DNA of 6,680 nucleotides. Origin: Candidatus Humimicrobium oleiphilum. Its GTDB lineage: Bacteria > Actinomycetota > Humimicrobiia > Humimicrobiales > Humimicrobiaceae. Under the pieces are notes generated by a model. It was not told the DNA's origin. It saw nothing but the letters and a program-made list of their open reading frames with translations, and made no database searches. Each line of letters starts with the position of its first letter. The first letter of the stretch is position 1. This document shows positions 1 through 5,727 of this stretch, piece by piece. A program made the position numbers and the translations under genes. Location of the stretch: positions 11,530 to 18,209 of the forward strand of contig DBPS01000027.1 in the NCBI GenBank assembly GCA_002304935.1. Reading direction: 5' to 3'.

Positions 1-446
1 CTTTCATGTGGCTTGTTTATTCTCTTAAAAGATATTTCATCTGATGCATCAATAGATATTTTTACTGCATCAGATTCTGAGACTGCATCAATCACGCACT
101 CATTGGCAAATCCGCTACCGTTTGTAAGAACAATCACTGGTATATCTGTTATTTCTTTTGTTATTTTTATCAGATCGCTTAAGTCTGACGAGAGGGTGGG
201 TTCTCCTGAACCGGCAAAAGTTATATAGTCTGTTCTGGATGAATTATCTATTATCTTTGAAAGATCTGATTTGAAATTATCATAATCAATGTCTGTATAT
301 CTTTTAATCTCTGTAGTTTTGCAGGTCGTTTTTCCAAGCTGGCAATATATGCAATCGAAACTGCATATTTTATACGGAGTAAGATCTATTCCTAAAGAAT
401 ATCCGAATCTTCTGGAAAATACCGGACCATAAAATATATTTTTCAC
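1..446 (-). CDS. Radical SAM protein, COG0731-like (3' end beyond the window)
   Basis: This is the N-terminal 148 codons of a radical SAM Fe-S enzyme; the rest lies left of position 1. The start is GTG at 446, preceded by AAGGA seven bases upstream, and the protein begins MKNIFYGPVFSRRFGYSLG. The block YGPVxSRRxGxSLGxDLTP is typical of the COG0731 family (Fe-S oxidoreductases related to wyosine synthases). The [4Fe-4S]/SAM cysteines form CxxxCxxC at residues 28, 32 and 35 (CSFDCIYC). A GSGEPT motif at about 79-84 fits the SAM-binding glycine-rich strand, and TNGSG follows at about 108-112. The family is known to make a 5'-deoxyadenosyl radical, but the substrate of these short bacterial members is not established, so I assign none. 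It starts 24 bases after the stop of the MBL gene and is probably cotranscribed with it. The family call is firm; the function is open. Confidence 0.88.
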   Translation of the reverse strand, partial: MKNIFYGPVFSRRFGYSLGIDLTPYKICSFDCIYCQLGKTTCKTTEIKRYTDIDYDNFKSDLSKIIDNSSRTDYITFAGSGEPTLSSDLSDLIKITKEITDIPVIVLTNGSGFANECVIDAVSESDAVKISIDASDEISFKRINKPHE

Positions 447-470
447 TTTATTTTCCTTAATTTTTTATTT

Positions 471-1367
471 TTATATTTCAATTACAAGACCTGCTCTGCC
501 GTATTCAAATTTATCTTTATATGCGTTTTTAAACAAGCATGCAGCATTGAATCCGGTACAGTGCATCGGAACTATTTTTTTTATTTGAAATTTCTGGAAT
601 TCTTTTATTACTTTCTCAAGATATTTATCATTTTCACCAATTAGATGAAACCCGCCTATTATGAATTTCTGGAATAAGTGCCTGTTTTTTTTATCAGCTT
701 TGTATTTATCTTTAAAAATTATTTTTTCTATTATTTCTTCTGAATGAAGCATAATATTTACTATCCCTCTGTGGGCACAGCCTGTTATTATCAGGTTTAT
801 TCCCTCTTTAAAACAATAAAGGGAAATCTCATCAGACATTTCATCTATAAGAGCAAAGCCATCTTTTTTTATAAAAAAATGGCTTTTTTCTTCCGGATTA
901 AAAAAAATCTTTTTTACTGCTCCGCTTAAAAAAACATCATCGCTTATCTCGCAGGGCTGTTCTATGAAATTAAAAATTGCACCATATTCCTCAAATTCCT
1001 TCTTTTTGCAGGAAACCCCTACAAATCTGAAACCCTGTATTTCTTCTCCTTTTTTTGTTCCGGCCATTTTATTTTCAAATATTTTCGGACTGCAGCAGAC
1101 TTTGGTTTCTTTTCCAATATACTTCAGGACATCCATAAGACCGCCAGTATGGTCATAATGTCCATGACTGATTACTATTTTGTCTGTTTCTTTTAAATCT
1201 ATGCCTGATTTTTCAGCATTTTTCAATAGCAAATCGCTCTGTCCGCAGTCAAAAAGTATCTTTTCTTTTTCAGTTTCTATAAAAAGCGATAAACCATGCT
1301 CTGCTTTTAATCCTGGAACATAGGTACTATTATCTATTAATGAAGTTATTTTTATTTTTGAATCCAT
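471..1367 (-). CDS. MBL-fold metallo-hydrolase, COG1237 family
   Basis: This 298-residue protein is a complete metallo-beta-lactamase-fold enzyme. Metal-binding motif HGHYDH is at residues 68-73, preceded by a DCG strand at 40-42. Further family landmarks are TGCAHRG at 195-201 (His199), GGFHL at 238-242 (His241) and a late HCTG with His269. That set of late motifs distinguishes COG1237 from glyoxalase II or ribonuclease-type members. COG1237 proteins are often annotated after a methanogen enzyme that makes the ribofuranosyl-aminobenzene phosphate precursor of methanopterin. In bacteria without that pathway the name should not be transferred, and the substrate here is unknown. No signal peptide is visible, so it is presumably cytosolic. 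The ATG at 1367 has only a weak upstream GGGA. It lies 117 bases downstream of the mrp-like gene and 24 bases upstream of the radical SAM gene, which suggests a shared transcript. Confidence 0.9.
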   Translation of the reverse strand: MDSKIKITSLIDNSTYVPGLKAEHGLSLFIETEKEKILFDCGQSDLLLKNAEKSGIDLKETDKIVISHGHYDHTGGLMDVLKYIGKETKVCCSPKIFENKMAGTKKGEEIQGFRFVGVSCKKKEFEEYGAIFNFIEQPCEISDDVFLSGAVKKIFFNPEEKSHFFIKKDGFALIDEMSDEISLYCFKEGINLIITGCAHRGIVNIMLHSEEIIEKIIFKDKYKADKKNRHLFQKFIIGGFHLIGENDKYLEKVIKEFQKFQIKKIVPMHCTGFNAACLFKNAYKDKFEYGRAGLVIEI

Positions 1368-1484
1368 GATAAATTCCCGTTTTTATCGAAAACCATTAAT
1401 ATAATCTAATATTTGAAAAATTACCTAAAATAAATATCTGTATTTGCCAGAAAACTATAAATCTTAATTAAACTCTTGAAAATA

Positions 1485-2312
1485 TTATAGTACAGATTTG
1501 GAAATTATCTTTTCAGCTATAACATTAAAGGCATCTGCAATGGGTGAATTCTTCTTTACTGAAATAAAAGTTTTTCCACTGTCGCTCAGCTTTATTACTT
1601 CAGGGTCCATTGGTATCTTTCCAAGAAATTCAATTTTCATTTCCTTTGAAGTTTTTTCTGCAATACCTGTGCCGAATAATTCTATCTCCTTATTACAGTG
1701 AGGGCATATAAGGCCGCTCATATTTTCAACCATGCCGATATATGGAATATTTAATGTTTTGGCAAAAATTATGCTTTTCCTTGCGTCAAGTATTGATATC
1801 TCCTGCGGGGTTGTTATGATTATTGCACCTCTTAAATCTTGTATCAGTTGTATTGCGCTTAATGGTTCGTCTCCGGTTCCCGGCGGTGAGTCAATAATTA
1901 AAAAATCAAGCTCTCCCCAGTTGACATCTGAAAGAAACTGCTTTATAAGCTTCATTTTCAGCGGACCTCTCCATATTAAAGGAGTATCAGGATCACCTAT
2001 TACAGAAGCTGTGCTTATTACCTTAAGATTTTCCTCAGTTACCAAAGGGATTATTTTGCCATTCTCCTGCATGAGCCCTTTGCTTCCAAGTCCCAGCATT
2101 TTATTTACATTTGGACCGTGAATATCTATGTCAAGCAAACCGGTCCCGTATCCTTTGACGGCGAGATAGTTTGCAAGATTTACAGAAAATGTAGTTTTAC
2201 CTACACCGCCTTTGCCGCTTAAAACAATGAACTTGTTCTTTATTTTTGATATATTTTTTGCTATTGCCTTGTCTTCTTCTATTTTGTCCATCATTTCGTT
2301 ATTTTGCTGCAT
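1485..2312 (-). CDS. Mrp/NBP35-type P-loop ATPase, Fe-S cluster carrier
   Basis: This cytosolic deviant-Walker ATPase of the Mrp/ApbC/NBP35 family is expected to bind and pass [4Fe-4S] clusters to apoproteins. Residue numbers count from ATG 2312. The P-loop GKGGVGKTT is at 33-41, the LLDIDIHGPNV strand at 59-69, and DSPPGTGDE at 141-149. The CPHC motif at 203-206 is the paired-cysteine site that holds a cluster at the dimer interface. At 275 residues it is the short form without the N-terminal DUF59/MIP18 domain of many bacterial Mrp proteins. An alternative ATG at 2318 directly abuts the AAGG of the ribosome-binding site. Starting at 2312 puts AAGGA five bases upstream, so I prefer it (277 residues if 2318 is used). 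A terminator separates it from the DUF5320 gene; transcription may come from read-through or from a weak AT-rich promoter I could not define. Confidence 0.95.
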   Translation of the reverse strand: MQQNNEMMDKIEEDKAIAKNISKIKNKFIVLSGKGGVGKTTFSVNLANYLAVKGYGTGLLDIDIHGPNVNKMLGLGSKGLMQENGKIIPLVTEENLKVISTASVIGDPDTPLIWRGPLKMKLIKQFLSDVNWGELDFLIIDSPPGTGDEPLSAIQLIQDLRGAIIITTPQEISILDARKSIIFAKTLNIPYIGMVENMSGLICPHCNKEIELFGTGIAEKTSKEMKIEFLGKIPMDPEVIKLSDSGKTFISVKKNSPIADAFNVIAEKIISKSVL

Positions 2313-2362
2313 ATCCATCCTTAAAAAACATCTGTTTTTAATATAAATATTATTTCTTATTT

Positions 2363-2405
2363 AAAAAAGCACATGAACAGGCATTACAGAAATGCCTGTT
2401 CATGT
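2363..2405 (-). terminator. Rho-independent terminator after the DUF5320 gene
   Basis: A perfect 15-bp inverted repeat (2371-2385 and 2391-2405) encloses a 5-base loop. On the minus strand it is followed within two bases by six T residues (2368-2363). It begins 38 bases after the DUF5320 stop and lies before the Mrp gene, so it should end or attenuate transcripts from the DUF5320 promoter. Confidence 0.85.
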
Positions 2406-2443
2406 TTTATATAATTTATGGAAAGAATAAAGATTTTTATCAA

Positions 2444-2854
2444 TTATTTCCTTTCCTGCTTTTCGTTTTTTTCCAGTTCAGCCAGCCTGCTTTCAATATC
2501 TGAAATCTGGCTTTTTAAAAACTCTGCCTGGTCTTTTAAAAACGCTTTTTCATCTTCTGCTGCTCCGGACCGGGAAGCGCCCTGAAAAGGGTATGGCTCA
2601 GCTCCCTGATAAGAGCCCCCTTCAGGCATCCCTGCATTTGCCCTGTACCATCCGGGAAGCCCTGTTGCATAATACATATTCCTATAGCCTCTTCCCCTGC
2701 CGAAACCGCCTCCATAAAATCCTGGGCCTCTGAAAGCACCTCTTCCTCCCGCAGGATTAGCAAATCCGGGTACAGAATAACCTGCACAATATCCAGCCGC
2801 CCTGCCAGTCTTAGGTCCCATTCCTGCCGGTCCTGTTCCGTCTCCTCTTGGCAT
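2444..2854 (-). CDS. DUF5320 family Gly-rich protein with C-terminal coiled coil
   Basis: This 136-residue protein opens with MPRGDGTGPAGMGPKTGRAAG, the hallmark N-terminus of the DUF5320 family. Residues to about 95 are rich in Gly, Arg, Pro and Tyr and low in complexity. Residues 100-136 are charged with heptad-like leucines (for example LKSQISDIESRLAELE) and should form a coiled coil, which suggests self-association. The biochemical role of the family is unknown. From general knowledge, such genes recur in anaerobes near Mrp ATPases, NifX/NifB-like proteins and DUF134 regulators, which suggests a link to Fe-S or metal-cofactor handling. The start is secure: AGGAGG sits seven bases before ATG 2854, the best ribosome-binding site in the window, so strong translation is expected. 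The gene has a near-consensus promoter with paired operators upstream and a terminator downstream, making it a tightly controlled single-gene unit. Confidence 0.88.
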   Translation of the reverse strand: MPRGDGTGPAGMGPKTGRAAGYCAGYSVPGFANPAGGRGAFRGPGFYGGGFGRGRGYRNMYYATGLPGWYRANAGMPEGGSYQGAEPYPFQGASRSGAAEDEKAFLKDQAEFLKSQISDIESRLAELEKNEKQERK

Positions 2855-2899
2855 AACTTCACCTCCTGTAAATATTAAAAAATATAATTAAAATGTAAA

Positions 2900-2913
2900 T
2901 GAACTATGGTACA
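2900..2913. promoter_or_regulatory. Operator-like palindrome O2 (TGAACTATGGTACA)
   Basis: This is a second copy of the 14-bp motif at the predicted transcription start of the DUF5320 gene, 26 bp centre to centre from O1. It differs from the perfect site at 3617-3630 at two positions. O1 and O2 together form a larger inverted repeat: 14 bp perfect (2897-2910 with 2929-2942) plus an inner 6 bp (2912-2917 with 2922-2927). Confidence 0.68.
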
Positions 2914-2918
2914 TTATT

Positions 2919-2947
2919 ATGATAATGAACCATAGTTCATTTGTCAA
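2919..2947 (-). promoter_or_regulatory. Promoter of the DUF5320 gene
   Basis: On the minus strand a perfect TTGACA (2947-2942) is followed by a 17-base spacer and TATCAT (2924-2919), a near-ideal housekeeping promoter. Predicted transcription starts near 2912, giving a leader of about 55-60 bases before ATG 2854. The spacer is occupied by a palindromic operator. Confidence 0.85.
2926..2939. promoter_or_regulatory. Operator-like palindrome O1 (TGAACCATAGTTCA)
   Basis: This 14-bp sequence is a palindrome with one mismatched pair, located wholly inside the 17-base spacer of the DUF5320 promoter. A protein bound here would block RNA polymerase. It matches the perfect palindrome at 3617-3630 at 13 of 14 positions. 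Confidence 0.72.
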
Positions 2948-2982
2948 GATTATTTCTGTTTTCACATAAAAAATATTTTTTA

Positions 2983-3537
2983 CTATTTACCTGAAAATCC
3001 TCTTTTGGCAAAGCACTTTCCGAGAGCGAAATATCCCTTATTTATATAAGCAAATGTGTCTAATTTTTCAACAGATACAGTTCCGTTTTCATCAAGAATA
3101 TTTTCATCTGTCATGCAGCTTACCACTTCACCAAAAATAATGTTTCCTCCGCCAATCTTTATAATGTCGATAACTTTGCATTCGTAATTTATCGGGCATT
3201 CCCAAATAAGCTTTGGTTTTATAACAGATGAATCAATTTTTGTCAGGCCGGTTTTTTCAAATTTATTAATTTGTTCGCCACTGTTTTCACCACAGAAATC
3301 TGCTTTCTCAAGTATGGAAGAACAGGGTATATTCAATCCAAATTCTTTAGTTTCGCGTATGAGCCTGTAGGAATATTTTTCACCACCTATGGAAATCATG
3401 ACAATGGGCGGCACTCTTGAAACATTGCTTGTCCAGGCAATTGTAATAATATTATCATTCCCATCAGGATCACAGCATGTAACAAGCGCTATTGGCTGTG
3501 GATATGTAATATTTGAAGGCTGAATGTTTTTCTTCAT
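2983..3537 (-). CDS. Flavin reductase family protein (FMN-binding split barrel)
   Basis: This 184-residue protein of the flavin reductase-like/FMN-binding split-barrel family probably binds FMN and serves as an NAD(P)H-flavin reductase or electron-transfer partner. The N-terminal half has the family pattern PQPIALVTCCDPDGNDN followed by ITIAWTSNVSRVPP (residues about 13-43). Then come FGLNIP and CGENSGEQINKF, and a late strand ending GEVV. The start is ATG 3537, with AGGAG five bases upstream. An upstream in-frame ATG at 3579 (198 residues) has no ribosome-binding site, lies within the leader and adds residues not typical of the family. The gene stands alone between the DUF134 gene and the DUF5320 gene. 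It has its own promoter carrying the same operator motif as the DUF5320 promoter, so the two are probably co-regulated. Its physiological electron acceptor cannot be read from sequence. Confidence 0.92.
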   Translation of the reverse strand: MKKNIQPSNITYPQPIALVTCCDPDGNDNIITIAWTSNVSRVPPIVMISIGGEKYSYRLIRETKEFGLNIPCSSILEKADFCGENSGEQINKFEKTGLTKIDSSVIKPKLIWECPINYECKVIDIIKIGGGNIIFGEVVSCMTDENILDENGTVSVEKLDTFAYINKGYFALGKCFAKRGFSGK

Positions 3538-3616
3538 AAAAACTCCTGTCTGGTCTTTTAATAATATGAATCTGTTCAAACAGTCTATTCTTCCTGAAAT
3601 AAAAATAAATCACTTA

Positions 3617-3630
3617 TGAACTATAGTTCA
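3617..3630. promoter_or_regulatory. Operator-like perfect palindrome O3 (TGAACTATAGTTCA)
   Basis: A perfect 14-bp palindrome begins nine bases downstream of the -10 box of the flavin reductase promoter, covering roughly +3 to +16. It matches O1 and O2 upstream of the DUF5320 gene and is suited to repression by blocking initiation. Confidence 0.75.
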
Positions 3631-3639
3631 ATATGATTT

Positions 3640-3667
3640 ATTATATTTTTTATACGGTAATTTGCAA
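3640..3667 (-). promoter_or_regulatory. Promoter of the flavin reductase gene
   Basis: On the minus strand TTGCAA (3667-3662) is followed by a 16-base spacer and a perfect TATAAT (3645-3640). The predicted start is near 3633, giving a leader of about 95 bases to ATG 3537. It lies just downstream of the DUF134 stop codon. Confidence 0.72.
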
Positions 3668-3694
3668 GAAAAAAATAGAGGCATTTGATAGTTA

Positions 3695-4183
3695 TTAAAA
3701 TCTTCTCCTCCATGGCCTTCCCCCTCGGCCATGTCTGTAACCAGGATTATGATTTTTAAGCATCTCTTCCATGTTTTCTACATCATATTCCCTGCAGCTT
3801 GGACAATTTTCTTCATTTTTTAAATCCTTTTTTTCCTTATCTATTTTCAGGTCCCATTCATAACCGCACTTTCTGCATCTGTAAGCATTGTTGACAAAAA
3901 CAAAACTTCCCCCTTCTATGCTGATTGCATAGCCATTAACAATAGCACTTCCTATTTTTTTATGGGCACTGTCTAAGAGCCTGGTAAATGTAGGCCTTGA
4001 TATCTCCATACTTTTTGCTGATTCAAGGTGATTTAAATTCTCAATATCAGCAAGCCTTATCGCCTCATATTCATCAACAGTAAGATTTACTGATTCAAGT
4101 TTGGAAGAAGGAACTCCGGCAGGCTTGAAAAAATAAAACCTGGGAGGATAAAGGACTTTTCTTTCTTTTTTCGGTTTAACCAT
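3695..4183 (-). CDS. DUF134 (COG1342) predicted DNA-binding protein with zinc ribbon
   Basis: This 162-residue predicted DNA-binding protein belongs to the DUF134/COG1342 family, related to sigma-factor-type helix-turn-helix domains. The core starts with YPPRFYFFKPAGVP at about 12-25. A sigma-4-like helix-turn-helix follows at about 34-76 (LTVDEYEAIRLADIE, then ISRPTFTRLLDSAHKKIG). After the core comes a CxxC...CxxC pair (Cys103, 106, 127, 130) that should bind zinc or iron, then a basic tail rich in Gly and Arg (HGRGGRPWRRRF). A role as regulator of neighbouring metal/Fe-S genes is inferred, not shown. It is the only DNA-binding protein encoded in the window and so a candidate reader of the TGAACTATAGTTCA operators, although I see no copy of that site in front of its own gene. 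The ribosome-binding site is weak (AAGA region). Confidence 0.9.
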   Translation of the reverse strand: MVKPKKERKVLYPPRFYFFKPAGVPSSKLESVNLTVDEYEAIRLADIENLNHLESAKSMEISRPTFTRLLDSAHKKIGSAIVNGYAISIEGGSFVFVNNAYRCRKCGYEWDLKIDKEKKDLKNEENCPSCREYDVENMEEMLKNHNPGYRHGRGGRPWRRRF

Positions 4184-4243
4184 AATTTTTCTTCATATAC
4201 GACATTTGTTTATCAGTAATTAGAATACTTATAAGCTTTATAA

Positions 4244-4272
4244 ATTATAACAGATTATTTATTTTGTTTTAA
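4244..4272 (-). promoter_or_regulatory. Candidate promoter of the DUF134 gene
   Basis: On the minus strand TTAAAA (4272-4267), a 17-base spacer and a perfect TATAAT (4249-4244) give a plausible promoter with a leader of about 50-55 bases to ATG 4183. In such AT-rich DNA chance matches are common, so this is moderate evidence. Confidence 0.5.
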
Positions 4273-4340
4273 AAATAAATGAAAACCAGACAGGTTCTGA
4301 GTAAATTGCAACATTTCAGACAGAGACCAGATCTGGTTTT
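4262..4340 (-). terminator. Candidate terminator after the aldolase gene
   Basis: A perfect 9-bp inverted repeat, AAAACCAGA / TCTGGTTTT (4332-4340 with 4282-4290), starts 24 bases after the aldolase stop. On the minus strand it is followed by a T-rich tract. The 41-base interior also contains a 12-bp self-palindrome (ACCAGATCTGGT, 4327-4338) that could compete with this pairing. The long loop and interrupted T-run make it a weaker terminator than the one at 2363-2405. Confidence 0.42.
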
Positions 4341-4364
4341 ATAAAAAATTTTTATTATTTGATT

Positions 4365-5480
4365 TTATTTCATCATTTTCTGTATGATCTGGCTGGATAT
4401 AATCTCTACCATATCATTTATGCTACTGCCTGAAAGTGATGAAGTTGTTTTATTGCCAGGACTGGAAGGATCGATTTTACAGTTTGCCGAATCGACATAC
4501 TGCCTGGTTTTGATTTCTACATATTCACAGAATGGAATTATCTCCTTTGATGGTGAATATTCCATTTTTTTATGCGGAAAATACTTCAGAAGGAGGTCTT
4601 CCGTGATTTTTCTTAATTTGTTTTTTACTTCAATCAGTTCATTGCCCAGCAAAGTGCTGTAAGCCATTTTGGGAGGGCCCATTTTTATCCCTCTCAAATC
4701 AAGAGCTTCCTTAAAGCCCTGAGGGAAATTAACTGATTTCATGGTCCTGATGAACTCAAGTATAGCAAGCTGGAGTTCAAGAGCATAAGAATGATTCCCG
4801 TTTAAAAAATTATCATAAATTCCCACCATGAATTCCGGCAGAATCCCTGCGGTAGCTGTCATGCAACCATTTCCGCCAGCTGCAAGCGCGGGATAAAGAA
4901 TCTCTTCCACCCCTACCAGTACTTTGAAATCAGGTTTTATCTTTCTAGTCATTTCTATAAGATTCATGACATTTATCATATTGCCTGATGAATCCTTGAT
5001 GCCAACGACATTTGGAAGTACACAGAGATCATGTGCTATCTGGGGTGTGATTTCATTTGCAAAAAAAGGTATGTTATACAAAAAAATCGGAATATCGACA
5101 GCAGCTGCAACTTTCTTTAAATGTTCCTCCACAACATCATTTATATTTTTAAAAAAATAAGGGCCATGCAGCACAACAGCGGAACAACCCTTTTCTTTCG
5201 CATAATTAGCCAGTTCAATTGATTTTTCAAAGCAGGTTGCGCCAGTACCGGGGACTATGGCAACTCTTCCGTTATTCTCATCAGTAACTATATCAATCAG
5301 ATATTTTCTCTCTTCCATATCCATATGCACATATTCACCACATGATGAAACAGGAAAAATACCATCAACACCACTGTCAATTAAAAAATTAACAAGTTTT
5401 CTTACTTCGATTTCATTAATTCTCCCATCTTCTTTGAAGGGAGTGAGCATCGCAACTATTACACCCTCTGGAATAGCCAT
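4365..5480 (-). CDS. DHDPS/NAL-family class I aldolase with C-terminal extension
   Basis: This TIM-barrel lyase of the dihydrodipicolinate synthase/N-acetylneuraminate lyase family probably condenses or cleaves a pyruvate-type 2-oxo acid through a Schiff base. The catalytic lysine is Lys162 (GIKDSSGN), the partner tyrosine is Tyr135 (LYNIP), and a GTGA motif is at 78-81. It differs from real DHDPS. The GTTGE motif is SSCGE (45-49), the second tyrosine of PYY is Phe109, and the Arg that follows YNxPS is replaced by Phe140. The name dapA is therefore not justified and the substrate is unknown. The family core ends near residue 301. Residues 302-371 are extra: a spacer, a Ser/Thr/Gly linker (339-353) and an amphipathic helix (354-371), resembling a microcompartment encapsulation peptide. 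ATG 5480 has GGAG six bases upstream; the in-frame TTG at 5492 is part of that site and is rejected as the start. Confidence 0.9.
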   Translation of the reverse strand: MAIPEGVIVAMLTPFKEDGRINEIEVRKLVNFLIDSGVDGIFPVSSCGEYVHMDMEERKYLIDIVTDENNGRVAIVPGTGATCFEKSIELANYAKEKGCSAVVLHGPYFFKNINDVVEEHLKKVAAAVDIPIFLYNIPFFANEITPQIAHDLCVLPNVVGIKDSSGNMINVMNLIEMTRKIKPDFKVLVGVEEILYPALAAGGNGCMTATAGILPEFMVGIYDNFLNGNHSYALELQLAILEFIRTMKSVNFPQGFKEALDLRGIKMGPPKMAYSTLLGNELIEVKNKLRKITEDLLLKYFPHKKMEYSPSKEIIPFCEYVEIKTRQYVDSANCKIDPSSPGNKTTSSLSGSSINDMVEIISSQIIQKMMK

Positions 5481-5521
5481 ATAAAACTCCAATTTCTTTA
5501 AAATTTAAAAGATTAAAAATA

Positions 5522-5546
5522 TTAACAGCGCAGATTACGCTGATAA
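5522..5546. repeat. Imperfect inverted repeat at the aldolase transcription start
   Basis: TTAaCAGCG (5522-5530) and CGCTGaTAA (5538-5546) are inverted, with one A-A mismatch, around a 7-base centre. It sits directly downstream of the candidate -10 box. It is a local island of higher G+C in AT-rich DNA and could be an operator or a leader hairpin. Confidence 0.4.
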
Positions 5547-5548
5547 CC

Positions 5549-5576
5549 AATATATTATATTTTTATATTAAGGCAA
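5549..5576 (-). promoter_or_regulatory. Candidate promoter of the aldolase gene
   Basis: On the minus strand TTGCCT (5576-5571), a 16-base spacer and TATATT (5554-5549) form a plausible promoter. A perfect TATAAT (5559-5554) overlaps it but has a poor -35. The leader to ATG 5480 would be about 60 bases. Confidence 0.45.
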
Positions 5577-5727
5577 TAGTATGTAAAGGATTATTTTAAT
5601 TTTTTTTAAATTTTTAATTTTTTAATTATTGCATATATATCTGGCATTTTTATTAAGATTCTGAAAAATAATCAATCATAGCATTCCAGCTTTTTTAGCA
5701 AATTTATTGCCTTTTTCTTTTCTAAAT

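Noticed and set aside
13..228. 71-codon plus-strand frame
   Set aside because: It is antisense to the partial COG0731-like radical SAM gene, which has clear motifs on the minus strand.
1732..2121. 129-codon plus-strand frame
   Set aside because: It is the antisense of the Mrp ATPase gene, whose motifs (P-loop, CPHC) are unmistakable; the plus-strand translation has no recognisable domain.
2536..2862. 108-codon minus-strand frame overlapping the DUF5320 gene
   Set aside because: It lies in another frame of a well-supported DUF5320 gene, and the AGGAGG ribosome-binding site is spaced for ATG 2854, not for this start. Its length reflects the G/C-rich Gly codons of the real gene.
3538..3579. 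N-terminal extension of the flavin reductase to ATG 3579
   Set aside because: It has no ribosome-binding site, while ATG 3537 has AGGAG at five bases and gives the usual family N-terminus.
3572..3583. CTGTTCAAACAG inverted repeat in the flavin reductase leader, containing a TGAAC half-site
   Set aside because: The arms are only 5 bp with a 2-base centre, and it does not match the 14-bp operator beyond the half-site; probably chance.
4285..4294. ACCAGACAGG shared with the minus strand near 3545-3554
   Set aside because: This 10-base match occurs in unrelated positions (a terminator region versus a ribosome-binding region) and has no conserved flanks.
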